A DNA stretch of 14,498 bases from NCBI GenBank assembly GCA_937930135.1, contig CALGVO010000200.1, positions 1 to 14,498 on the forward strand, in the 5' to 3' direction. Position 1 is the stretch's first letter, and every line of letters starts with the position of its first letter. Below are positions 6,724 through 13,367 of the stretch, in pieces. Source of the stretch: an uncultured Synechococcus sp. Lineage in GTDB: Bacteria; Cyanobacteriota; Cyanobacteriia; PCC-6307; Cyanobiaceae. The notes beneath the pieces are model-generated. The model made no database searches. It was not told the DNA's origin and worked only from the letters and a program-made list of their open reading frames with translations. Made by a program: the position numbers and the translations under genes.

Positions 6724-7317
6724 ATGACCCTGCCGCCCGAGGCCTACCTCTGGTTCAAGACCCTCCACATCGTGGGCGTGGTGGTGTGGTTTGCCGGGCT
6801 CTTCTACCTGGTGCGGTTGTTCATCTATCACGTTGAAACGGAGGAGCTGGCCCCTGAGCTGCGCACGCCCTTCCAGACGCAATACGCCCTGATGGAACGG
6901 CGCTTGGCCAACATCATCACCACCCCCGGCATGGTGGTGGCGGTGTCGATGGCGGTGGGCCTGCTGGTAGTGCAACCCAGTTGGCTGCATCAGGGCTGGA
7001 TGCACGCCAAGCTCGCGTTCGTTGCCGCACTCCTCGCTTATCACGCTTTTTGTTACCGCCTCATGGGGCAATTGCAGCGAGGCGACTGCCGTTGGAGCGG
7101 ACGCCAGCTGCGCGCCCTCAATGAGCTCCCCACCCTGCTTCTGGTGATCGTGGTGATGCTGGTGGTGTTCAAGAACCAGTTCCCGACGGGCGCCGCCACC
7201 TGGTTCGTGGTGGCCCTGGTGGTGTTCATGGCCGCCTCGATTCAGTTCTATGCCCGCTGGCGGCGCCTCAAGGCCGAAGCCCTCGCAGCCGAACCTGCCG
7301 AAGCCCATGGCCACTGA
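6724..7317 (+). CDS. hemJ: Protoporphyrinogen IX oxidase, HemJ type
   Basis: HemJ is the membrane protoporphyrinogen oxidase used by most cyanobacteria in place of HemG or HemY. It makes protoporphyrin IX, the branch point between heme and chlorophyll. The 197 residues contain several hydrophobic helices (about 12-34, 67-85, 96-113, 136-150 and 158-177), matching the multi-helix topology of the family. Conserved family features are visible: the first helix with H15 in LHIVGVVVWFAGLFYLVRLF, the LMERRLANIITTPGM block at 57-70, and WMHAKL at 92-97 with H94 and K96. A His/Glu-rich hydrophilic tail ends the protein. The start is ATG 6724, 35 bases after the photolyase-like gene and just downstream of a plausible promoter. 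The last 11 bases overlap the PHP-domain gene. The assignment is confident from motifs and topology. Confidence 0.95.
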   Translation: MTLPPEAYLWFKTLHIVGVVVWFAGLFYLVRLFIYHVETEELAPELRTPFQTQYALMERRLANIITTPGMVVAVSMAVGLLVVQPSWLHQGWMHAKLAFVAALLAYHAFCYRLMGQLQRGDCRWSGRQLRALNELPTLLLVIVVMLVVFKNQFPTGAATWFVVALVVFMAASIQFYARWRRLKAEALAAEPAEAHGH

Positions 7318-7963
7318 TCGCCACCCACTGCGGCCCATCCTCGAAACGGTGGGCCCCGAGAGCTGCCCGGCGGCCCTTAATTTCCACTGCCACACGCTCT
7401 GCAGCGACGGCAGCCTCGCCCCCGACGCCCTGATTCGGCAGGCCCGCGATCAGGGCCTGCAGCATCTCGCCGTCACCGATCACCACAGTGCGGCGGCGTT
7501 CCGCCCGATGCAGGCCTGGTTGGAGCGGGAGCTGGACGCCGGCCGAGCGGTGCCCACCCTCTGGAGCGGCATGGAGATCAGTTGCGTGCTCCGCGGCTGT
7601 CTGGTGCATGTGCTGGCCCTGGGCTTCGAGCTCGATCACCCGGCCTTGCACGTCTACAACCAGGGCGATGCAGCTGTGGGGGAGCCGCTGCGGGCTGAAT
7701 CCGTGCGGAAGGCGATCCACGATGCCGGTGGTCTGGCCGTGCTGGCCCATCCCGCCCGCTACCGACTCGGCTTTCAGGAGTTGATCGATGCGGCGGCTGA
7801 GCTGGGCTTCGATGGCGGCGAGGCCTGGTACGACTACGACATGCAACCGCGTTGGAGCCCGACACCTCTGGTGTGCGACGCGATCGATGCCCAGTTGAAG
7901 AACCTTGGCCTTTTGCGTACGTGTGGCACCGATACCCACGGCCCCGACCTCAAGGGTCGCTAA
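7307..7963 (+). CDS. PHP-domain metal-dependent phosphoesterase
   Basis: This 218-residue protein has a complete set of PHP metal ligands: H27-x-H29 and D34 (HCHTLCSDG), D58-H-H60 (TDHH), E90 (GMEIS), H101, H148 (AHPARY) and D209-x-H211 (TDTHG). Such proteins bind three metal ions and hydrolyse phosphate esters. The layout resembles the stand-alone YciV/RNase AM group (5'-3' RNA trimming and 3',5'-nucleotide phosphatase), but it is shorter than the roughly 280-290 residues of those enzymes, so the substrate is left open. ATG 7307 was chosen because conserved sequence begins soon after and the overlap with hemJ is then a modest 11 bases; the frame is open back to 7250 only inside hemJ. Translation is probably coupled to hemJ, although the two have no obvious biochemical link. 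Confidence 0.93.
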   Translation: MATDRHPLRPILETVGPESCPAALNFHCHTLCSDGSLAPDALIRQARDQGLQHLAVTDHHSAAAFRPMQAWLERELDAGRAVPTLWSGMEISCVLRGCLVHVLALGFELDHPALHVYNQGDAAVGEPLRAESVRKAIHDAGGLAVLAHPARYRLGFQELIDAAAELGFDGGEAWYDYDMQPRWSPTPLVCDAIDAQLKNLGLLRTCGTDTHGPDLKGR

Positions 7964-7990
7964 GTTCTATCCACTTCCTGTTGATCGGGC

Positions 7991-8539
7991 ATGGGTTTCT
8001 TCGATCGTCTGCTGAATCCCCGCGCTGCAGCGCCGCGCACCGACAACACCCAGGCCCAGCCGAAGCCCGCGAAAAAGCAGGACGCCTTCTTCCTCGATAG
8101 CGACACCTCCACCTCTCTGGGGGATCTCAACTACATGCGTGAGGCGAAGACGATCCGCCGTACCTTCCCTGGCACCGCCGACAGTCCCGGCAGCAAGGAA
8201 CTGATCACCGAGGTGGATGCCATGGACCTGAAGGTGGATGTGGCCTCCGAGGGACTGGGCGGTGTCAGCAAAACCGAGGCGACCGTCTCGGTGACCCAGG
8301 GCGTGCCCAAACCGGTGAAAAAAACTTTCGCTGAACCGATGAGTCAGCAGGAGCTGAATCAGCGCCTCAGAGGCAGCGCTCTTTCCGGCGTCAACGCTCC
8401 GGCCGCAGCCGATGCCGCTCCCGTGGCCCGCAAAACGGAACTGAAGCCGGAAACCAGCGCACAGTCCAGCAGTGCCCAGTCGGCCGCTCCCGGCTCGATC
8501 GATCCCTTCCGCGCCATGGTGAGGGATCTCAACAGTTGA
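7991..8539 (+). CDS. Unrecognised small protein with a structured N-terminal half and a low-complexity tail
   Basis: This 182-residue soluble protein has no signal peptide or membrane helix. The N-terminus (MGFFDRLLNP) is a short amphipathic helix. A Pro/Lys/Gln linker follows, then a segment that looks conserved: DAFFLDSDTSTSLGDLNYMR at about 31-50, a KTIRRTFPGT motif, and an ELITEVDAMDLKVD stretch. Residues beyond about 130 are rich in Ala, Ser and Pro and look disordered, but the protein ends in a compact DPFRAMVRDLNS. I have a vague memory of similar cyanobacterial hypothetical proteins with a YMR-KTIRRTFP motif, but no function. It starts 27 bases after the PHP gene and may belong to the hemJ unit. 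TAAGTT at 7961-7966 could be a weak -10 box. It converges on cobN. Codon use matches its neighbours, so it is likely a real gene. Confidence 0.85.
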   Translation: MGFFDRLLNPRAAAPRTDNTQAQPKPAKKQDAFFLDSDTSTSLGDLNYMREAKTIRRTFPGTADSPGSKELITEVDAMDLKVDVASEGLGGVSKTEATVSVTQGVPKPVKKTFAEPMSQQELNQRLRGSALSGVNAPAAADAAPVARKTELKPETSAQSSSAQSAAPGSIDPFRAMVRDLNS

Positions 8540-8553
8540 CCCTTTACCGCTGA

Positions 8554-8570
8554 GCCTCATTCTTTGAGGC
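8554..8570. terminator. Small hairpin between convergent genes, possible weak bidirectional terminator
   Basis: GCCTCA (8554-8559) and TGAGGC (8565-8570) form a perfect 6-bp stem with a 5-base loop, in the junction where the 7991-8539 gene and cobN converge. The cobN stop codon lies inside the left arm. No T-run follows on either strand, so intrinsic termination would be weak. It is the only hairpin I found at this junction. Confidence 0.3.
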
Positions 8571-11500
8571 CGTCGTGCTCCACGCGCGCCTCGGCCTCCA
8601 GCACCAGCTGGCGCAGCCGTTCCAGCCTTTCCGGAGTCGCATCCGACCACAGCTGGCGATTGGCGGCTTCCAACAAGCGTTCTGCCATGTCGCGCAGGGC
8701 CCAGGGATTGTGGCGGATCAGAAAGGCGAGGTTTTCCCGGTCATCGAGCCAGGCGTCCTGAACGGCGGCGTAACACCAGTTCTGCACCACGCCGCTGCTG
8801 GCGTCATAGGCAAACAGGTAGTCGAGACTCGCCGCCATCTCGAAGGCTCCTTTGTAGCCATGGCCGCGCATGCCCTCGATCCAGCGGGGATTGAGCAGCC
8901 GGCTGCGCATCACCTTGTCGATCTCCTTGCCGAGCGGATGCAGGCGCAAGCGCTCCCGACGCGAGTGGTCGGCGAACCAGAGCGCTGCGGGTCTGCCACG
9001 CACTGCCGTCACGGCAGCGGCCAGACCGCCCTGGAACTGGTAGTAATCGTCGGAATCGAGCAGGTCATGCTCCCGGTTGTCCTGGTTGTGGAGCACCACC
9101 TGCACCTCGCGCAGGCTGCGCTCCAGGCCCTCCCGATCCTCCTGAGGTTCCCCCTGCCCGTCGTAAGCCCAGCGGCTCCAGCTCAGGAAGGCCTCAGCCA
9201 GGTCGCCCTGCTCCTCCCATTGGCCTGAATCGATCAGGGCCTGCAGGCCAGCGCCATAGGCACCGGGTGCGGAGCCGAACACCCGCGGCGGACGCCCGCT
9301 GTCGCGGCTGCAGGCTGCCAGAGGATTGTCGTGGGCGTCTTCATCCAGGCCGGCCACCAACGCCAGCGCTCGATCTACCCAGCGCACCAGCTGGGGAAAG
9401 GCATCGCGGAACAGACCGGAGATCCGCAGCGTCACATCAACGCGGGGGCGTTGCAGCAGGGCGAGGGGAATCACCTCCAGATCCACCAGGCGCCGGGTCG
9501 GTCCATCCCACACCGGTCTCACACCCAAAAGGGCCAGCATCTGGGCGATGTCTTCGCCGCCGTTGCGCATCGTCGCCGTGCCCCACACCGACAGGGCCAG
9601 ATGCCGCAGGGGCTCGCCTTCCTCCAGCAGGTACAGCTCGAGCAACTGTTCAGCACTGCGCCGGCCCAGATCCCAGGCGGCTTCCGTCGGCAGTCCGCGC
9701 AGATCCACTGAATAGAAATTCCGGCCCGTGGGCAGCACATCCGGTCGACCCCGGGTGGGCGCGCCTGAGGGGCCGCTGGCGATCCGGCCGCCGGCAATGG
9801 CATGGAGGAATCCCTCCCGCTCCCGATCGGCGCAGGCCCGTAGGCGGGGCATCAAGCTCTGCGTCAGATGCAGCAGACTTGGATCACGGCCATCCAGCAG
9901 CCAGCGTTCCAGATCGGCATGGAGGGCCTGGCCGTCGGTCTCGTTGAGGCCCTCAGGCTCGATCAGGCGCTGAATCAGCGTGGAGGCCTGATGCTCCAAC
10001 CAGTCGACGGCATCGGCGATGCGGCGGGGCTGCTCCACGCCATGGCCCTCCAGCCAGGCCTGATCGCTGGCCTGGAGAGCCTGACCATCCTCATCGGCCC
10101 AGGGATCACAGTTGAGGCCGAGACGCCTGGCCATCGCCTGGGTGAGACCGGGGCGATCCGGTCCAGGGCAGCGGGCGATCGCCAGCAACAGCTCCACCAG
10201 GGCGTGCGGCTCCGGCTCGGCGCCGAGTCGATGCAGGCCGGTGCGGATCTGCGCTTCCTTCAATTCACAGAGATAGGTCTCCACCTGCTCCAGGCAATGG
10301 CTCCACTCCGGCGCAGCAAACAGGGCCTGGCGCTCCTGGGTCTTGTTGACGCTGCCGCTGGGCAGACCCGGCCAGTTGAGGCGGGTGAGCAGCGCGAGCA
10401 GTTGCTCATCGAGCACGCCACAGCGCTCCGATCCCAGCTGCCGGGCCTCGACCACTTCATCGAGCAGCTGCTCCAGGCTCACCAGGTCGCCATGGGATCC
10501 AGCACGCCCCAGCGGCGGCGTCAGGTGATCGAGGATCACGGCATGGCCTCGCCGTTTGGCCTGGGATCCCTCGCCCGGATCGTTGACGATGAAGGGATAG
10601 AGGTGGGGAATCGGCCCCAAAGCCAGAGCCGGTGCACAGGTCTCGCTCAGGCCCACCGCCTTGCCGGGCAGCCATTCGGCGCTGCCGTGTTTACCCAGGT
10701 GCACCATCACCTGGCAACCGTGCACCTGACGCATCCAGAGGTATTGGGCCAGGTAGCGGTGCGGTGGCGGCAGGTCAGGGGAGTGGAGATCGCTGAGCTG
10801 ATCCGGGTCGTAGCCGCGACTCGGTTGAATCAGCACCACCACATGGCCGAAGCGCAAGCCATGGATGGCGAAACCGGTGGAGCCATCCAACGTCGTGTCG
10901 AGATCCACCGCCTGCTCCGGTGGCCCCCATCGCCCTTCCACCGCCTGGCGCGCCGCGGCAGGCAATTGCTGCCACCAGGCCTGATAGTCGCCAAGGGGGA
11001 GGTGGTCGAGGGCTGGGCGATGGTGGCTCTCGGGATCATTGCTGCGCCCTCGCAGCAGAGCCTGCATCAAGGCCTCTGGTGTGGCGGGCAAAGGGTCGAC
11101 ACCAAGGTCGTGCCCCGACTCCTGCAACCAGTGCAGGGCGTTGTGCAACGAGGCGGGGGTGTCGAGACCGACGCCATTGGCCACACGCCCATTGCGGATC
11201 GGATAGTTGGCCAGAACCAAGGCGACACGACGCTCGCGGGCCTGGCTGCGCCGCAACGCAATCCAGGCCTCGGCGTGTTGCACCACCCAGTCCAGTCCGG
11301 TGAGGTCCGGTTCGAGGCCATGCACCGCCGTGGCCAGGCTGGCGTGGGCCTGCTGCTGTTCCCGGAAGCCACCGACCCGGGTGGTGATGCGTCCATCGAG
11401 CTCGGGCAGCACCACCTGGAGCGAGAGGTCGAGGGGGTCGAGGCCCCGGGAGGAATCGGCCCACACCTGGCGGGAGCGGCCGCTGCTGAGCACTTGCAGA

Positions 11501-12345
11501 ACCGGGCGATCGAGCTGATCCCAGAGCGGACTGCCGAGACCGGCCTCTTCGAATTGCACCGAGGCGAAGGCGGTGGTGGTGATCACCAGCTCCACCTGCT
11601 GTTGCTGCAAGAGATCCAACACGCCCTGCTGCACCACCGGATCGCGCAGGCTGCTCACCCAGAGCGCTCGCGGCACCAGGCCACGCCGGCGCAGGCTGGT
11701 GAGCAGCGCTTCCGCCACCGCCGTGTCGCCGGCACGGGCCAAGGCGCGATAGAGGATCACCCCCACCCGAGGGCCTGGCATCTCCTGCCACTGCCAGGGG
11801 GCCGGATCGGCCATGGGCAGCGGCTCCAGGGCCGAGGCCTCGGGTTCCTCGCCTGCCAGCAGCAGCGCCAAGGCATCGAGGCAACGCAGGAGATTGTCCG
11901 CGCCTCCTTCCCGCATCAAGGCGGCGAGGGCGTCGCAGAGAGGTTCGGGAACGGAGCTCAGGCTGTGCAGGGCACGGTCCTGATCCGGGGTGCCAGCCAG
12001 AACGATCAGCTGGCGATCGCTGCGGGCTTCCTGCCAGCGCAGCACCTGCTCGAAGCCATAGGACCAGTGGCCCCGTCCACCGAGCAGACGCACCACGATC
12101 AAGCGGGCGTCGGCACCAGTGCTGGCGAGATAGTGATCGATCTGGGCCTGGTGTTGCAGGGCATCGAGGGGAAGGGCGCGGATCCGATCGCGCCAGGGGC
12201 CCGCCTCCGGTGCCTCCAACACTCTGGCGAGGGTGCTGATGTCGGTCTGGGCGCTGGTGAGCAGCAACAGCGGTGCCGTTGGCTGCTCCACGAGCACCAC
12301 CTCGCCGCCTTCATCGGATCCAGGGATGCTGCTCAGTCGGTGCAT
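8557..12345 (-). CDS. cobN: Cobaltochelatase large subunit
   Basis: CobN is the large subunit of aerobic-type cobaltochelatase, which inserts cobalt into hydrogenobyrinate a,c-diamide using ATP on the way to cobalamin or pseudocobalamin. The 1262 residues match the usual length of about 1250-1280. Family blocks appear in order: VHLGKHGSAEWLPGK near 545-560, DPGEGSQAKRRGHAVILDHL near 580-600, RNFYSVDLRGLP near 875, WGTATMRNGGEDIAQML near 920, GSAPGAYGAG near 1020, and RGHGYKGAFEMAASLDYLF near 1165. The RHNPWALRDMAERLLEA block near the end is also typical of the CobN/ChlH family. ChlH was considered, but length and the full C-terminal set favour CobN. No cobS or cobT lies nearby; in cyanobacteria the ChlI and ChlD subunits are presumed to serve both chelatases. 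ATG at 12343-12345 gives MHRLSSIPG, with a 66-base spacer to divergent ilvE. Confidence 0.96.
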   Translation of the reverse strand: MHRLSSIPGSDEGGEVVLVEQPTAPLLLLTSAQTDISTLARVLEAPEAGPWRDRIRALPLDALQHQAQIDHYLASTGADARLIVVRLLGGRGHWSYGFEQVLRWQEARSDRQLIVLAGTPDQDRALHSLSSVPEPLCDALAALMREGGADNLLRCLDALALLLAGEEPEASALEPLPMADPAPWQWQEMPGPRVGVILYRALARAGDTAVAEALLTSLRRRGLVPRALWVSSLRDPVVQQGVLDLLQQQQVELVITTTAFASVQFEEAGLGSPLWDQLDRPVLQVLSSGRSRQVWADSSRGLDPLDLSLQVVLPELDGRITTRVGGFREQQQAHASLATAVHGLEPDLTGLDWVVQHAEAWIALRRSQARERRVALVLANYPIRNGRVANGVGLDTPASLHNALHWLQESGHDLGVDPLPATPEALMQALLRGRSNDPESHHRPALDHLPLGDYQAWWQQLPAAARQAVEGRWGPPEQAVDLDTTLDGSTGFAIHGLRFGHVVVLIQPSRGYDPDQLSDLHSPDLPPPHRYLAQYLWMRQVHGCQVMVHLGKHGSAEWLPGKAVGLSETCAPALALGPIPHLYPFIVNDPGEGSQAKRRGHAVILDHLTPPLGRAGSHGDLVSLEQLLDEVVEARQLGSERCGVLDEQLLALLTRLNWPGLPSGSVNKTQERQALFAAPEWSHCLEQVETYLCELKEAQIRTGLHRLGAEPEPHALVELLLAIARCPGPDRPGLTQAMARRLGLNCDPWADEDGQALQASDQAWLEGHGVEQPRRIADAVDWLEHQASTLIQRLIEPEGLNETDGQALHADLERWLLDGRDPSLLHLTQSLMPRLRACADREREGFLHAIAGGRIASGPSGAPTRGRPDVLPTGRNFYSVDLRGLPTEAAWDLGRRSAEQLLELYLLEEGEPLRHLALSVWGTATMRNGGEDIAQMLALLGVRPVWDGPTRRLVDLEVIPLALLQRPRVDVTLRISGLFRDAFPQLVRWVDRALALVAGLDEDAHDNPLAACSRDSGRPPRVFGSAPGAYGAGLQALIDSGQWEEQGDLAEAFLSWSRWAYDGQGEPQEDREGLERSLREVQVVLHNQDNREHDLLDSDDYYQFQGGLAAAVTAVRGRPAALWFADHSRRERLRLHPLGKEIDKVMRSRLLNPRWIEGMRGHGYKGAFEMAASLDYLFAYDASSGVVQNWCYAAVQDAWLDDRENLAFLIRHNPWALRDMAERLLEAANRQLWSDATPERLERLRQLVLEAEARVEHDGLKE

Positions 12346-12411
12346 GGCGCCATTGTCGGTCGTGCCGGTGGGATGGTGGGTGAGAAGATTTGGCGAACGG
12401 CCCCGTCAGCC

Positions 12412-13329
12412 ATGCATCAGTTCCTGCCGTACGCCTGGTTTGAAGGCCGTTGCATCCCCTTCTCAGAAGCGAAGGTGTCGGTCGCGACCCACGCGCTCCA
12501 CTACGGCACGGGCGCTTTTGGCGGCATGCGGGCCATTCCCGATCCGCAGACTGCGGATCACGTGCTTCTGTTCCGTGCCGATCGCCATGCCCGTCGCCTC
12601 AGTCAGAGCGCCCGGCTGCTGCTGACCGACTTGAGTGAAACCACCGTGATGGAGGCTCTCACCGCGATGCTGCGGGCGAATCGGCCCACCAAACCGATCT
12701 ACCTGCGACCGTTCGTTTACACGAGTGACCTCGGCATCGCGCCACGGTTGCACAACATCGAAACCGACTTTCTGATCTATGGCCTCGAGTTGGGTGACTA
12801 CCTCTCCCCCGAGGGCGTCAGTTGCCGGATCAGCTCCTGGACCCGTCAGGAAGACCGTTCCCTGCCCCTGCGCGGCAAGATCAGCGGCGCTTACATCACC
12901 AGCTCCCTGGCCAAGACCGAAGCGGTGCTCAGCGGTTTCGACGAAGCCCTGCTGCTCAACAGCCGCGGCAAGATCAGCGAGGCCAGCGGCATGAACCTGT
13001 TCATCGTGCGCGACGGTGTCCTGATCACCCCCGGGGTGGATCAGGACATCCTCGAGGGCATCACCCGCGCCAGCGTGATCGAGCTGGCCCGCAGCATGGG
13101 GATCACGGTGGTGGAGCGTCCGGTCGACAAGACGGAGCTGTTCATCGCCGATGAGGTGTTTCTCACCGGCACAGCCGCCAAGATCACACCGGTGCGCCAG
13201 CTGGAATCCACCACGCTCTCGAGTGAGCGACCACTGATGAATGCCCTTCGCGAGCGACTGGTGGCGATCACCGAAGGGCGCGACCCTGCCTATGAGCGCT
13301 GGGTGACGCGCATCGACCTGAACGGCTGA
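12412..13329 (+). CDS. ilvE: Branched-chain amino acid aminotransferase
   Basis: IlvE is a fold-type IV PLP enzyme that performs the last transamination for leucine, isoleucine and valine, using glutamate. It has 305 residues, normal for the family. Visible features are the N-terminal ALHYGTGAFGGMRA (28-41), the PLP-binding lysine K156 in LRGKISGAYITSSLAK, the SEASGMNLFIV segment (189-199) with E190, and the C-terminal TGTAAKITPVR (252-262), whose Gly-Thr-Ala-Ala loop holds the phosphate. IlvE is favoured over D-amino acid aminotransferase or aminodeoxychorismate lyase by length, the HYGTGAFGGMR motif and TPVR. The start is ATG 12412. The same frame is open far upstream, but only as the mirror image of cobN. 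No Shine-Dalgarno is apparent. AAGATT at 12385-12390 could be a poor -10 box. It probably runs into metH, 38 bases downstream. Confidence 0.97.
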   Translation: MHQFLPYAWFEGRCIPFSEAKVSVATHALHYGTGAFGGMRAIPDPQTADHVLLFRADRHARRLSQSARLLLTDLSETTVMEALTAMLRANRPTKPIYLRPFVYTSDLGIAPRLHNIETDFLIYGLELGDYLSPEGVSCRISSWTRQEDRSLPLRGKISGAYITSSLAKTEAVLSGFDEALLLNSRGKISEASGMNLFIVRDGVLITPGVDQDILEGITRASVIELARSMGITVVERPVDKTELFIADEVFLTGTAAKITPVRQLESTTLSSERPLMNALRERLVAITEGRDPAYERWVTRIDLNG

Positions 13330-13338
13330 GAAGGTCCT

Positions 13339-13344
13339 TAGGAT
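13339..13344 (+). promoter_or_regulatory. Putative -10 box of the metH promoter
   Basis: TAGGAT fits TANNNT and lies 23 bases before the metH ATG, so the leader would be about 16 bases. It sits in the 38-base ilvE-metH spacer; no convincing -35 is seen in the end of ilvE. Position and sequence resemble the box before hemJ. Confidence 0.38.
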
Positions 13345-13367
13345 GGCCCGAGAGGCAAGCAATTGGA

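Noticed and set aside
8318..8324. Run of seven A in the 7991-8539 gene, a possible frameshift site
   Set aside because: The frame gives GTG AAA AAA ACT, which is not a canonical slippery heptamer, and no alternative frame continues usefully.
1217..12021. HIP1-type palindromes GCGATCGC at 1218-1225, 10175-10182 and 12013-12020
   Set aside because: Three copies in 14.5 kb is only modestly above what this base composition gives, all lie inside genes, and they do not approach the density seen in HIP1-rich cyanobacteria.
9868..12411. Very long open frame on the plus strand opposite cobN, continuous with ilvE
   Set aside because: Its codons are in exact register with cobN codons on the other strand, so a stop would require TTA, CTA or TCA in cobN. 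These are rare in this GC-rich genome. The translation is low-quality Gln/His/Gly-rich sequence with no motif until ilvE begins at 12412.
12346..12411. tRNA, small RNA or riboswitch in the cobN-ilvE spacer
   Set aside because: The spacer is 66 bases, no cloverleaf or strong hairpin is visible, and no convincing -10 box is seen toward cobN.
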